From Mesorhizobium sp. B2-1-1 (GTDB lineage: Bacteria > Pseudomonadota > Alphaproteobacteria > Rhizobiales > Rhizobiaceae), in NCBI RefSeq assembly GCF_006442975.2, contig NZ_CP083954.1:1-64000 (forward strand): a DNA stretch of 64,000 nt, in the 5' to 3' direction. Below the pieces are notes generated by a model, which saw nothing but the letters and a program-made list of their open reading frames with translations, had not been told where the DNA came from and did no database searches. Both the position numbers and the translations under genes were made by a program. Position 1 is the first letter of the stretch; every line of letters starts with the position of its first letter. Shown here one piece after another: positions 1-8,689 of this stretch.

Positions 1-1473
1 ATGGCGGCTTCCAGCGACGCGGAACAGAAGTTCGACCGGGTCAAGGCCCAGTTGAAGGCGCGCTTGGGAACCGAAGTCTATTCGAGCTGGTTCGGGCGCA
101 TGAAGGTCGCGGAGGCTTCAAAGGGCATCGTTCGCATTTCGGTGCCCACTGCCTTCCTGCGCTCGTGGATCAACGGCCATTATCTCGACCTTATCTGCGA
201 GCTTTGGAAGCACGAGGATCCGGAGATCCTCAAGATCGAGATCATCGTGCGCACAGCCACCCGACAGGGACGCAGCCATGCCGAACCGGAATTGGCGCCG
301 GCGCGCAAGATGACGCGACAAACGCAGACGGCGCTGGCCGCCGGCACCGTAAGCCCCGGCAGGCTGGAGCGGGCTCCGGCGCCGCGCCCGGGCATGCCGG
401 CCGAGAGCGAGTTCCGCCACAATGTGCTGGGATCGCCGCTCGATCCGCGTTACACGTTCGCCTCTTTCATCGAAGGGCCGTCGAACCGGGTGGCCTTCGC
501 CGCGGCCAAGGCCGTGGCGGAATCGCAGTCGAGCGCGGTGCGCTTCAACCCGCTCTTCCTTCATGCGACGGTCGGCCTCGGCAAGACCCATTTGTTGCAG
601 GCTATCGCCGCGGAATCGCTGAAGCAGAACCCGAAATCGCGCGTCGTCTACCTGACGGCGGAATATTTCATGTGGCGCTTCGCCACCGCGATCCGCGACA
701 ACAATGCCTTGACGCTCAAGGAACAGCTTCGCGATATCGACCTGCTCATCATCGACGACATGCAATTCCTGCAGGGCAAGTCGATCCAGCACGAATTCTG
801 CCATCTGATCAACATGCTGCTCGACAGCGCCAAGCAGGTCGTCGTCGCCGCCGACCGGCCCCCGTCGGAACTGGAATCCCTCGAACCGCGGGTCCGCTCG
901 CGCCTCAATGGCGGCGTCGCGCTCGAAATGTCGGCCCCCGATTTCGCCATGCGCCTGGGCATGCTCAAGCTGCGCCTCGCCACCGCCAGGCACGACGACG
1001 CTTCCCTCGACATCTCCGACGAGATCCTCAATCACGTCGCCCGCACGGTGACCGGCAGCGGCCGCGAACTGGAAGGCGCCTTCAATCAACTCCTGTTCCG
1101 CCAGTCGTTCGAGCCGCAGATCACCATCGATCGCATCGACGAGATCCTCGGCCATATCTACCGCACCGGCGAGCCGAAGCGGGTCCGTATCGAGGATATT
1201 CAGCGCATCGTCGCGCGGCACTACAATGTGTCGAAGACCGAGTTGCTGTCCAACAGGCGCACGCGCACCATCGTCAAGCCGAGGCAGGTCGCCATGTATC
1301 TGTCCAAGGTGATGACGCCGCGCTCGCTGCCCGAGATCGGGCGGCGCTTCGGCGGCCGCGACCACACAACGGTGCTGCACGCAGTGCGCAAGATCGAGGA
1401 TCTTTCCGGCGGCGACAACACGCTGGCGCAGGAACTGGAACTGTTGAGACGGTTGATCAACGACCAGGCCTGA
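1..1473 (+). CDS. dnaA: Chromosomal replication initiator DnaA
   Basis: Initiates chromosome replication by ATP-dependent assembly on DnaA boxes and origin unwinding. Domain I is at about residues 8-80, a linker rich in Ala, Pro and Arg at 90-135, then the AAA+ core. The core has Walker A VGLGKTH near 191-197 and Walker [10 protein letters not shown] near 250. The C-terminal DNA-binding domain carries the DnaA signature [16 protein letters not shown] near 448. The reading frame opens on the first base of the window, so a start further upstream cannot be excluded. The 490 aa length is within the family range. dnaN and recF follow in the classical order. The origin itself is not recognisable inside the window. 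Confidence 0.97.
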   Translation: MAASSDAEQKFDRVKAQLKARLGTEVYSSWFGRMKVAEASKGIVRISVPTAFLRSWINGHYLDLICELWKHEDPEILKIEIIVRTATRQGRSHAEPELAPARKMTRQTQTALAAGTVSPGRLERAPAPRPGMPAESEFRHNVLGSPLDPRYTFASFIEGPSNRVAFAAAKAVAESQSSAVRFNPLFLHATVGLGKTHLLQAIAAESLKQNPKSRVVYLTAEYFMWRFATAIRDNNALTLKEQLRDIDLLIIDDMQFLQGKSIQHEFCHLINMLLDSAKQVVVAADRPPSELESLEPRVRSRLNGGVALEMSAPDFAMRLGMLKLRLATARHDDASLDISDEILNHVARTVTGSGRELEGAFNQLLFRQSFEPQITIDRIDEILGHIYRTGEPKRVRIEDIQRIVARHYNVSKTELLSNRRTRTIVKPRQVAMYLSKVMTPRSLPEIGRRFGGRDHTTVLHAVRKIEDLSGGDNTLAQELELLRRLINDQA

Positions 1474-1490
1474 GCCGTTCGAAAACGCCT

Positions 1491-1514
1491 GGCGGCGTGC
1501 TTCGCCGCCTTTAT
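1491..1514 (+). terminator. Intrinsic terminator after dnaA
   Basis: A perfect 7-bp stem GGCGGCG/CGCCGCC with loop TGCTT is followed by TTTAT, 18 bases after the dnaA stop. It suggests that dnaA is largely transcribed apart from dnaN. The U-tract is short, so termination may be partial. Confidence 0.6.
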
Positions 1515-1673
1515 CCCCAGAAAGCCCGCGTAGCCGGCCCGAACCGGTCGCGCGGGCTTGCGTTTGCTGGTTTTTTCCTGTCAGTTTACGCAGATTCTGA
1601 AGCCTGTTCAGACCTTTCGCGGGACGCCGCCAGCCGGAGACCCGCTCATTCATTCAAGCGAGCCTGGTTCGTC

Positions 1674-2792
1674 ATGCGTGTTATCCTGGAACGGTCAAAT
1701 CTCCTGAAGTCGCTCAACCACGTCCACCGCGTGGTCGAACGGCGCAACACCATACCGATCCTGTCCAACGTGCTGCTCAGCGCCGAAGGCGCCAGCCTGG
1801 AAATGAAGGCCACCGACCTCGACCTGGAGGTGACGGAAGCGACGCCGGCCAAGGTCGAGCGGGGTGGCGCGACAACGGTTCCGGCGCATCTGCTCTACGA
1901 CATCGTGCGCAAGCTTTCCGACGGTGCCGAGGTGATGCTGAAGACGGACGAGGACGGCAACGCCATGACGGTGACCTCCGGCCGCTCGAGCTTCCGACTG
2001 CAATGCCTGCCGCAATCGGACTTCCCCGAGCTTTCGGCCGGATCCTTCTCGCATATCTTCCGGCTCGACTCGGTCGCGCTCAAGGGGCTGATCGAGAAGA
2101 CCCAGTTCGCCATCTCCACCGAGGAGACGCGCTATTATCTCAACGGCATCTATCTTCACACACATGAGGTCGGCGGCAAGCTGAAGCTGCGCTCGGTGGC
2201 GACCGACGGCCATCGCCTGGCGCGCGCCGAGATCGACGCGCCGGCGGGTTCCGAAGGCATGCCAGGCATCATCATACCGCGCAAGACGGTCAGCGAATTG
2301 CAGAAGCTGGTCGATGATCCCGACGTGGCGGTCACCACCGAACTGTCGGACACCAAGATCCGCTTCACCATCGGCAGCGTCATCCTGACTTCCAAGCTGA
2401 TCGACGGCACCTTCCCCGATTATCAGCGGGTCATTCCCACCGGCAACGACAAGAAGCTGATCATCGACCGCCAGAGCTTCGCGGCCGCCGTCGACCGCGT
2501 CTCGACCATCTCCTCCGAACGCGGGCGCGCGGTGAAGCTTTCGATCAGTGAGGGCCAGGTGACGCTTGCGGTCAACAATCCGGATTCGGGCAGCGCCACC
2601 GAGGAGTTGGCCGCCGACTATTCAGCCGACCCGATCGAGATCGGCTTCAACGCCAAGTACCTGCTCGACGTTGCCGCACAATTGACCGGTTCAGAGGCCC
2701 GGTTCATGTTGGCCGACGCCGGTTCGCCAACGCTGATCCACGACATGGCCGATGAAACCGCGCTTTATGTGCTGATGCCGATGCGGGTGTAG
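1674..2792 (+). CDS. dnaN: DNA polymerase III beta sliding clamp
   Basis: Ring-shaped processivity clamp for DNA polymerase III, 372 aa as usual. The start MRVILERSNLLKSLNHVHRVV is the conserved beta-clamp N-terminus. The frame is open upstream without coding character, so the ATG at 1674 was chosen. Three clamp folds can be followed, with family blocks such as DFPEL near 116-120 and the C-terminal ending YVLMPMRV that carries the client-binding pocket. The gene lies 200 bp after dnaA, beyond a terminator hairpin, so it probably has its own promoter in 1515-1670. recF starts 11 bases after its stop, which suggests a dnaN-recF transcript. Confidence 0.97.
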   Translation: MRVILERSNLLKSLNHVHRVVERRNTIPILSNVLLSAEGASLEMKATDLDLEVTEATPAKVERGGATTVPAHLLYDIVRKLSDGAEVMLKTDEDGNAMTVTSGRSSFRLQCLPQSDFPELSAGSFSHIFRLDSVALKGLIEKTQFAISTEETRYYLNGIYLHTHEVGGKLKLRSVATDGHRLARAEIDAPAGSEGMPGIIIPRKTVSELQKLVDDPDVAVTTELSDTKIRFTIGSVILTSKLIDGTFPDYQRVIPTGNDKKLIIDRQSFAAAVDRVSTISSERGRAVKLSISEGQVTLAVNNPDSGSATEELAADYSADPIEIGFNAKYLLDVAAQLTGSEARFMLADAGSPTLIHDMADETALYVLMPMRV

Positions 2793-2803
2793 AGCAGTAG
2801 CGG

Positions 2804-3946
2804 TTGCCGGCACAAACCCATATAAGTAAGCTTACACTTACCAATTTCCGCAACTATGCGGCGCTGTCGGTCGAGCTTGAGCCGGGCGCGGTGGTGTTTT
2901 CCGGTGACAATGGCGCTGGCAAAACCAATCTGCTGGAAGCGATTTCCCTGTTGACGCCGGGCCGCGGCCTGCGCCGCGCGCCTTACGCGGACGTCGCGCG
3001 TGAGGGCGGTGACGGCGGCTTTGCGCTGCACGCACGGCTCGACGGACCTGACGGCCAAGTCGAGATAGGGACGGGCATTTCGGGTGGCGACAGTCTTGGC
3101 GAGGGCGGCAGACGGGTGCGCATCAACGGCGCCACGGCGCGATCCGCCGAGGACATGCTGGAATGGCTGCGCGTCGTGTGGCTGACGCCGGCCATGGATG
3201 CTCTGTTCACCGGACCGGCCGCGGACCGCCGGCGCTTTCTCGACCGGCTGGTGCTGGCGATCGATCCAGGCCACGGACAGCGCGCCCTCGACTATGAAAA
3301 GGCGATGCGCGGCCGGAACCGGTTGCTGACGGAAGGTTCGCGGGATTTGAGCTGGTTCGAGGCGATCGAGATGCAGATGGCCGAGACGGGCGTGGCGATC
3401 GCCGCGGCGCGCGCCGAAATGGTGCGCCTTCTGGCCGCCATGATCGACAGGCTGCCCGACAGCGGCCCGTTTCCGCAGGCCGATATCGGCCTGTCGGGCG
3501 ATCTGGAAGCCGAGATCGCCACCATGCCGGCTGTCGACGTCGAGGAGCGGTTCCGCCGCACGCTCGCCGGGGGCCGCGACCGCGACCGCGCCGCCGGGCG
3601 CACGCTCGAGGGCCCGCACCGCTCCGATCTCGTGGTCCGGCACCGACCCAAGGCGATGCCGGCGGCGCTGTGTTCGACCGGCGAACAGAAAGCCTTGCTT
3701 GTCGGCATTGTCCTGTCGCATGCCAGATTGACCGGCGAGATGTCCGGCTTGACGCCAATCCTGCTGCTCGACGAGATCGCGGCACATCTCGATGGTGGCC
3801 GGCGTGCGGCGCTGTTCTCGATCCTGGAGGAATTGAACTGCCAGGCTTTCATGACGGGAACCGATGCTGCGCTGTTTTCCAGCCTGGCGGGCCGGGCGCA
3901 GTTCCTGATCGTGGATCACGGCACGGTCGCGCCGATGGCTGTGTGA
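2804..3946 (+). CDS. recF: Recombination protein RecF
   Basis: SMC-like ATPase that helps load RecA at gaps together with RecO and RecR; recR is also in this window. It has Walker A GDNGAGKTNLLEAIS near residues 34-48, the ABC-type signature STGEQKALL near 290, and Walker B ILLLDEIAAHLD near 325. The best start is a TTG at 2804, because the conserved N-terminal block THISKLTLTNFRNY follows directly and no ATG precedes it in frame. Length is 380 aa. The gene follows dnaN with an 11-base gap, and a poor start codon would keep expression low. Confidence 0.95.
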   Translation: MPAQTHISKLTLTNFRNYAALSVELEPGAVVFSGDNGAGKTNLLEAISLLTPGRGLRRAPYADVAREGGDGGFALHARLDGPDGQVEIGTGISGGDSLGEGGRRVRINGATARSAEDMLEWLRVVWLTPAMDALFTGPAADRRRFLDRLVLAIDPGHGQRALDYEKAMRGRNRLLTEGSRDLSWFEAIEMQMAETGVAIAAARAEMVRLLAAMIDRLPDSGPFPQADIGLSGDLEAEIATMPAVDVEERFRRTLAGGRDRDRAAGRTLEGPHRSDLVVRHRPKAMPAALCSTGEQKALLVGIVLSHARLTGEMSGLTPILLLDEIAAHLDGGRRAALFSILEELNCQAFMTGTDAALFSSLAGRAQFLIVDHGTVAPMAV

Positions 3947-3985
3947 GCACCTGACAAGGTTTTTCTCCCGCTATATGGTCGAGCC

Positions 3986-4744
3986 ATGATCGCCACCGCC
4001 CTCACCGACGAAGAACTCGAACGCTATGCCCGCCACATCGTGCTGCCCGAAATTGGCGGCGCCGGCCAGCAGCGCCTGAAGCGCGCGCAGGTGCTGGTCA
4101 TCGGCGCCGGCGGATTGGGCGCACCAGTGCTTGAATATCTTGCCGCAGCCGGCGTCGGCACGCTCGGCGTGATCGACGACGACACGGTTTCGCTCTCCAA
4201 CCTGCAGCGGCAGGTGATTCACGGCACGGACACTGTCGGCATGCTGAAAACCCACAGCGCCAAGGCGGCAATCGCCCGCATCAATCCCAACACCGCTGTC
4301 GAAATCCACACATTGCGCCTGACCGCGGACAATGCCCAAGCCCTCGTCGCCCGTTACAACGTGGTCGTCGACGGGTCCGACAATTTCGAGACGCGCTATG
4401 TCGTGGCCGATGCCTGCGCGGCGGAGGGAAAGCCGCTGGTGCACGCCGCCGTGGGCCGTTTCGATGGCTCCGTGACCGTGCTGATGCCGTTCCAAGCCGA
4501 TAGGGACGGCACCTCCAACCCCGGCTACCGCGACCTCTTCCCGGAGGCCCCACCGCCGGGTCTGGTGCCGTCCTGTGCCGAGGCCGGGGTGCTTGGCGTG
4601 CTGACTGGGGTGATTGGCACGTTGCAGGCGATGGAAGCCATCAAGCTGATCACCGGCATTGGCGAGCCGCTGATCGGACGACTGCTGCTCTATGACGCGC
4701 TGGCCGCGCGTTTCGAGACCATCCGCTACAAGAGACGAAACTGA
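3986..4744 (+). CDS. moeB: MoeB/ThiF-type E1-like adenylyltransferase
   Basis: Predicted to adenylate the C-terminal glycine of a ubiquitin-like sulfur carrier (MoaD or ThiS type) for molybdopterin or thiamine synthesis. The Rossmann ATP site GAGGLGAPVLEYLAAAGVG is at about residues 37-55, followed by the acidic IDDDTVSLSNLQRQ block and the DGSDNFETRY block. Length is 252 aa without a rhodanese domain. I see no pair of CxxC motifs, so the structural zinc site of E. coli MoeB appears to be absent. The symbol is given by overall likeness; ThiF-like activity is equally possible. It starts 39 bases after recF. Confidence 0.8.
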   Translation: MIATALTDEELERYARHIVLPEIGGAGQQRLKRAQVLVIGAGGLGAPVLEYLAAAGVGTLGVIDDDTVSLSNLQRQVIHGTDTVGMLKTHSAKAAIARINPNTAVEIHTLRLTADNAQALVARYNVVVDGSDNFETRYVVADACAAEGKPLVHAAVGRFDGSVTVLMPFQADRDGTSNPGYRDLFPEAPPPGLVPSCAEAGVLGVLTGVIGTLQAMEAIKLITGIGEPLIGRLLLYDALAARFETIRYKRRN

Positions 4745-4746
4745 CG

Positions 4747-5235
4747 TTGACGCGCACTGCCGATATCGCCATCACCCGGATTCCGGCCGATTTCGACCGC
4801 TGGAACGAAGTGCTCGCCCTGATCCTGCGCGCATTCGCCTTCATGGACGGCATCATCGACCCGCCGTCCTCGGCGCACCTGCTCACCGCGGAAACCTTGC
4901 GCGACAAAGCCCGCCGCGAGACCGGCATGCTGGCGCTCAGCGGCAACAGGATCGTCGGCTGCATCTTCGCCCTGGAACGAACCGACCACCTCTATGTCGG
5001 CAAGCTCGCCGTCACGCCGGACTGTCAGGGCCAGGGCATCGGCAGGTTGTTGATGCAAGCCGTCCAGGATTTTGCCCGCAGCCGCGGCAAGGCCGCAATC
5101 GAGCTGCAGACGCGAATCGAGCTGGCTGGGAACCAGGCAGCCTTTGCCCGGCTCGGTTTTCGCGAGACCGTGAGAACGGCGCATGAAGGTTATGCGCGAC
5201 CGACTTCGGTCACCATGCGCAAGACTGTTTCGTAA
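4747..5235 (+). CDS. GNAT family N-acetyltransferase
   Basis: Probable acetyl-CoA dependent N-acetyltransferase of unknown substrate, 162 aa. Motif A is clear: LAVTPDCQGQGIGRLLMQAV near residues 87-106, with the Q-x-x-G-x-G acetyl-CoA loop. The final strand region LGFRETVR is typical of the fold. The start is a TTG two bases after the moeB-like stop, so the two genes are probably translationally linked on one transcript. Nothing in the sequence points to a specific acceptor. Confidence 0.75.
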   Translation: MTRTADIAITRIPADFDRWNEVLALILRAFAFMDGIIDPPSSAHLLTAETLRDKARRETGMLALSGNRIVGCIFALERTDHLYVGKLAVTPDCQGQGIGRLLMQAVQDFARSRGKAAIELQTRIELAGNQAAFARLGFRETVRTAHEGYARPTSVTMRKTVS

Positions 5236-5265
5236 GCTTCCACTTACATTATGTTGCGAAGCCGC

Positions 5266-6267
5266 TCAGGTCCTGAGCGGCAGCACGCGATCCGGCGGGC
5301 GGTGGCCGTCGACGAAGGCGCGGATGTTGATGATCACCTTCTCGCCCATGTCGATGCGGCCCTCGAGCGTCGCCGACCCCATATGCGGCAAAAGCACGAC
5401 CTTGCCCTTGGTCGCGAGCTTGAGCAGTTTTCCGTTCAATGCGGGCTCGTGCTCGTAGACGTCGAGTCCGGCGCCAGCGATCCTGCCATCCTGAATCAGC
5501 TTGACCAGCGCCTCCTCGTCGATGATGTCACCGCGCGCGGTGTTGACGATATAGGCGGTGGGCTGGAGCAGCGCCAGCCGCCGCGCCGAAAGCAGATGGA
5601 AGGTCGCCGGCGTCGAGGGGCAGTTGACCGAGATGATGTCCATGCGGGCCAGCATCTGATCGAGGCTTTCCCAATAGGTCGCCTCCAGCCCGTCCTCGAC
5701 CGCCTGCAGCACGCGATGGCGGTTGTGATAGTGGATGGAGAGGCCGAAAGCCTTGGCACGCCTGGCAACGGCGGTGCCGATACGCCCCATCCCGACAATG
5801 CCGAGCCGTTTGCCCCAGATGCGCCGGCCAAGCATCCATGTCGGCGACCAGCCGGCCCATTTCTTGTCGCCGGTGAGTACATTGGCGCCCTCCGCCAGCC
5901 GGCGCGGCACCGCCAGCATCAGCGCCATCGTCATGTCGGCCGTATCCTCGGTCAGCACGTTGGGCGTGTTGGTTACGGTGATGCCTTTCTTGGCCGCGGC
6001 CGCCACGTCGATCTTGTCGACGCCATTGCCGAAATTGGCGATCAGCTTGAGGTTTTCGCCGGCCTGGGCGATCAATGCCGCGTCGATGCGGTCGGTCACC
6101 GTCGGCACCAGCACGTCGGCCTCCTTGACCGCCGCGACCAGTTCCGGTTGCGTCATCGGCCTGTCCTCGACGTTCAGCCTTGCGTCGAACAGCTCGCGCA
6201 TGCGGGTCTCGACAGGGTCGGGCAGTTTTCGCGTGATGACCACGAGAGGCTTCTTTTTGCCTGCCAT
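5266..6267 (-). CDS. D-isomer specific 2-hydroxyacid dehydrogenase (glyoxylate/hydroxypyruvate reductase-like)
   Basis: NAD(P)-dependent oxidoreductase, 333 aa. The Rossmann motif GMGRIGTAVARRAKAFG lies in the middle. The catalytic triad is visible as Arg in NTARGDIIDEE, Glu in AGLDVYEHEP and His in LLPHMGS. The overall pattern resembles bacterial D-glycerate dehydrogenase or glyoxylate reductase; the exact substrate is not determined. The ATG at 6267 was chosen over an upstream in-frame start because GAGGGA sits 3 bases before it and the protein then begins MAGKKKPLVV, close to the domain start. It is convergent with the GNAT gene. Confidence 0.88.
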   Translation of the reverse strand: MAGKKKPLVVITRKLPDPVETRMRELFDARLNVEDRPMTQPELVAAVKEADVLVPTVTDRIDAALIAQAGENLKLIANFGNGVDKIDVAAAAKKGITVTNTPNVLTEDTADMTMALMLAVPRRLAEGANVLTGDKKWAGWSPTWMLGRRIWGKRLGIVGMGRIGTAVARRAKAFGLSIHYHNRHRVLQAVEDGLEATYWESLDQMLARMDIISVNCPSTPATFHLLSARRLALLQPTAYIVNTARGDIIDEEALVKLIQDGRIAGAGLDVYEHEPALNGKLLKLATKGKVVLLPHMGSATLEGRIDMGEKVIINIRAFVDGHRPPDRVLPLRT

Positions 6268-6415
6268 TGTTTCCCTCGTTGAGACCTCTTTAACCAAGAC
6301 CGGCGAAACTGGAAGCCGGTCGCGGTAGCCGATTTACCCATGTACCAAGCGGTGCCGCCGAAGACAAAGAAAAAGGGGCGCCGGGGCCGGCAGGCCAGCG
6401 CCGAAAGGAACGAAA

Positions 6416-6976
6416 GTGTCTGGTTTCGCGTCGCTTCGCCTGACCCTCAGCGCAGCATTTCTCGGCGCTCTGCTCTATTCACCCCAACTGTGCGCGCAAG
6501 GTGCAGCAGCCCCCGCCCAGAGCGTCGTCACGCTCGGGCCGAGCGGCCTGCCGCTGCCACGATTCGTCAGCCTGAAATCCGGCCGCGTCAATTCGCGTGT
6601 CGGGCCGGGCGCCAACTACTCGGTCGACTGGATGTATCTGAAGGCAGGCCTGCCGATGGAGATCATCCAGGAATTCGACACATGGCGCCGCGTGCGCGAC
6701 GCCGACGGTTCGGAAGGTTGGATCAACCAGTCGCTGCTTTCGGGCCGGCGCACGGCGATCGTGGCGCCGTGGCAGCGCGGCAAGGGCGCCCAGATCAATC
6801 TCCTCAGGAGCCCCGAAAAGGACGCCAGCGTGGTGGCGATCGTCGAGCCGGGTGTCATGGGCACGATCAAATCCTGCGACGGCCAGTGGTGCGAAATGAC
6901 GCTCGATGGCCACACCGGCTGGCTCGCCCAATCCGTCGTCTGGGGCGCCTATCCCGGCGAACGGGTCAAGGACTGA
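6416..6976 (+). CDS. Secreted SH3-domain protein
   Basis: 186-aa exported protein. The N-terminus MSGFASLRLTLSAAFLGALL with a cut near QLCAQG looks like a Sec signal peptide. Two bacterial SH3-like repeats follow, one around SLKSGRVNSRVGPGANYSVDW and the other around QINLLRSPEKDASVVAIVEPG. This layout matches the family of periplasmic SH3 proteins common in Rhizobiales, probably binding cell wall. The start is a GTG with AAGGAA eight bases before it. It stands alone and is divergent from the dehydrogenase. Its role is unknown beyond probable envelope binding. Confidence 0.8.
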   Translation: MSGFASLRLTLSAAFLGALLYSPQLCAQGAAAPAQSVVTLGPSGLPLPRFVSLKSGRVNSRVGPGANYSVDWMYLKAGLPMEIIQEFDTWRRVRDADGSEGWINQSLLSGRRTAIVAPWQRGKGAQINLLRSPEKDASVVAIVEPGVMGTIKSCDGQWCEMTLDGHTGWLAQSVVWGAYPGERVKD

Positions 6977-7020
6977 TTTTTGGCCTTGCCGCGACTCGTT
7001 TGAACCGCAGGCCGGACCGT

Positions 7021-7380
7021 TTAGCGGCCGATGCGGCCGAGATGGGTATCCTGAAAGCTGCTCGACAGCTTCAAGCCGTAACCCAGCGCGCGATCGATAG
7101 CGATGTGGGCGATCCAGATCAATGCAACCGCTAGAGCGGCTGCATTGCCGAACAGGCTGCCGGCAAGCACCAAAAACACCGGTGGGACCAAGATGTGGAA
7201 GGCATTGTAGCAGGCGGCGCCGACGCGCGGCCCGGCGAGATAGCCGAACATGGACAGATCAGGCGCCAGGATCAACAAGGCGAACAACCGCCAGGACGCA
7301 CCGGCGAGTGCATAAAAGACGATAGCGGACACCGCGACAGCGGCCCATTCCAGCCGGACAGCCAGATCGAGGGGTTTCAT
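7021..7380 (-). CDS. DUF4260 family membrane protein
   Basis: 119-aa integral membrane protein with about four hydrophobic segments (residues 10-30, 32-48, 60-75 and 80-95). It ends with the family block RALGYGLKLSSSFQDTHLGRIGR, which I associate with DUF4260. Function is unknown. The start ATG at 7380 overlaps by ATGA the stop of a 17-codon leader built from an 18-bp repeat, so its translation may depend on that leader. It lies downstream of irr on the same strand with a 67-base gap and may be read through from irr. Confidence 0.8.
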   Translation of the reverse strand: MKPLDLAVRLEWAAVAVSAIVFYALAGASWRLFALLILAPDLSMFGYLAGPRVGAACYNAFHILVPPVFLVLAGSLFGNAAALAVALIWIAHIAIDRALGYGLKLSSSFQDTHLGRIGR

Positions 7381-7430
7381 TCCCGGCCGTTCATACGTGC
7401 CTGGCCGTGCATACGTGCCCGGCCGTGCAT
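7377..7430 (-). other. Possible leader ORF MHGRARMHGQARMNGRE ending on the DUF4260 start codon
   Basis: Reading the minus strand, each 18-bp repeat unit carries AGG or GGG, then CACGT, then ATG. That is three Shine-Dalgarno plus start units in one frame. The frame runs 17 codons and stops at a TGA that overlaps the DUF4260 ATG by four bases (ATGA). The arrangement is seen directly; translation of the leader is inference. Confidence 0.45.
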
Positions 7431-7438
7431 ACGTGCCT
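7385..7438. repeat. Three tandem copies of an 18-bp repeat
   Basis: Units at 7385-7402, 7403-7420 and 7421-7438 share the pattern GGCCGTGCATACGTGCCT with one or two substitutions between copies. The array fills nearly all of the space between the irr stop and the DUF4260 start. Confidence 0.9.
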
Positions 7439-7447
7439 GACCGTCGG

Positions 7448-7897
7448 TCATTCGGCGCGTTTGGGGCGCAGTCTCACCACGATGTCGACATTGGCGATCT
7501 CCATCCCCTCGGGTGGTTCCGGTAGGTTGGTGACGGTGACCGGACCATTGGCGATGTCGAAAATCCGGTTTTCGCCTTCGATATAGAAATGGTGATGATC
7601 GGAGGTGTTGGTGTCGAAATAGGTTTTGGCGCCCTCGACAGCCAGAATGCGCAGGAGTCCCGCCTGGGTGAATTGGTGAAGGGCGTTGTAGACGGTGGCC
7701 AGCGACACCGGCACGCCGGCGGCGACGGCCTCCTCGTGCAGTTCCTCGGCCGACAGATGGCGGTCGCCCTTGGCGAAAAGCAGGTCGGCAAGCGCAATGC
7801 GCTGCCGTGTCGGCCTCAGGCCGGCTTCACGAACCCGCTTGTCCACAGCGACATTTTCCTTCCGGCAGCCCCGGTCCATCTGGTCGTCCAAGCTCAC
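7448..7897 (-). CDS. irr: Iron response regulator Irr (Fur superfamily)
   Basis: Haem-responsive transcription factor of the Rhizobiales. It binds ICE motifs, mainly repressing haem synthesis and iron storage and supporting uptake genes when iron is low. It has a winged helix with LRPTRQRIALADLLF near residues 27-41 and SLATVYNALHQF near 65-76. The three-histidine motif DHHHFY at 100-105 is diagnostic of Irr. The Cys-Pro haem motif of Bradyrhizobium Irr is not visible. Length is 149 aa from a GTG at 7897; the ATG seven codons in is an alternative start. It is divergent from fabA, the usual rhizobial arrangement. A matching ICE box lies at 42811-42831 in this window. Confidence 0.93.
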   Translation of the reverse strand: MSLDDQMDRGCRKENVAVDKRVREAGLRPTRQRIALADLLFAKGDRHLSAEELHEEAVAAGVPVSLATVYNALHQFTQAGLLRILAVEGAKTYFDTNTSDHHHFYIEGENRIFDIANGPVTVTNLPEPPEGMEIANVDIVVRLRPKRAE

Positions 7898-7962
7898 AGT
7901 TCCGCCTCAAGACACGTCCAGAATGGCAAAAAAATGGATGTCTGCCGAAACCGGACCCCTTT

Positions 7963-7994
7963 CGACATATATTCTGTCGTCCGGATGCGATCAA
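7963..7994 (-). promoter_or_regulatory. Predicted irr promoter with an overlapping inverted repeat
   Basis: On the minus strand TTGATC (7989-7994) and TATATG (7966-7971) are 17 bases apart, a good sigma-70 type match. The inverted repeat CGACA-N7-TGTCG at 7963-7979 covers the -10 element and could be an operator. No ICE motif is present here. Confidence 0.55.
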
Positions 7995-8121
7995 TAGCGC
8001 GCATTGACCCGGCAAGACTGGCGGGTTAAGCGCAAACGCCGGTTTCCGGCCTGAAACAGATTGTGTTAGGACACCAACGACAAGGGCGCGCCAGCGCCCG
8101 GGACATATGGGAACGAGATTG

Positions 8122-8640
8122 ATGGCGGGTTCGAAATCCAGCTACGACTACGAAGAATTGCTGGCCTGCGCCCGCGGCGAGCTGTTCGGACCGGGCAATG
8201 CCCAGTTGCCTTACCCGCCGATGCTGATGTTTGACCGCATCACCGAGATCAGCGAAACAGGCGGGGCTTTCGACAAGGGCTTCATCCGCGCCGAATTCGA
8301 CATCAAGCCGGACCTGTGGTTCTTTGCCTGCCATTTCATCGGCAATCCCATCATGCCTGGATGCCTGGGCCTCGATGCCCTGTGGCAGCTGACGGGTTTC
8401 TATCTCGGCTGGCTGGGCGAACCCGGCAAAGGCATGGCGCTGTCGACCGGCGAGGTCAAGTTCAAGGGAATGGTCACGCCCTCGGTTAAAAAGGTCGAGT
8501 ATGGCGTGGAATTCAAACGTGTGATGCGTGGCCGGCTGGTGCTGGGCATCGCCGATGGTTGGCTAAAGGCGGACGGCGAACCCATATACGCGGCAACGGA
8601 CCTGAAAGTCGGTCTGTCCAAGCAGTCGGCGGTCGCTTGA
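8122..8640 (+). CDS. fabA: 3-hydroxydecanoyl-ACP dehydratase/isomerase FabA
   Basis: Dehydrates 3-hydroxyacyl-ACP and isomerises trans-2 to cis-3-decenoyl-ACP, the branch point to unsaturated fatty acids. The active-site block [22 protein letters not shown] holds catalytic His71 and Asp85. From the ATG at 8122 the protein is 172 aa, the usual FabA size, and GGGAACGAG lies just upstream. An in-frame ATG at 8107 would add five residues and has no clear ribosome site. fabB and fabI follow at 49 and 31 bases, so the three enzymes form one operon for unsaturated fatty acid synthesis. Confidence 0.95.
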   Translation: MAGSKSSYDYEELLACARGELFGPGNAQLPYPPMLMFDRITEISETGGAFDKGFIRAEFDIKPDLWFFACHFIGNPIMPGCLGLDALWQLTGFYLGWLGEPGKGMALSTGEVKFKGMVTPSVKKVEYGVEFKRVMRGRLVLGIADGWLKADGEPIYAATDLKVGLSKQSAVA

Positions 8641-8689
8641 CCGTCGCCCTGGCCGACTTCGTGGCCAGCATTCCTGGAAGGAGTTGCGA

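Noticed and set aside
1..1473. oriC within the window because of dnaA
   Set aside because: I see no cluster of DnaA boxes or AT-rich unwinding region near dnaA; in alphaproteobacteria oriC is often elsewhere.
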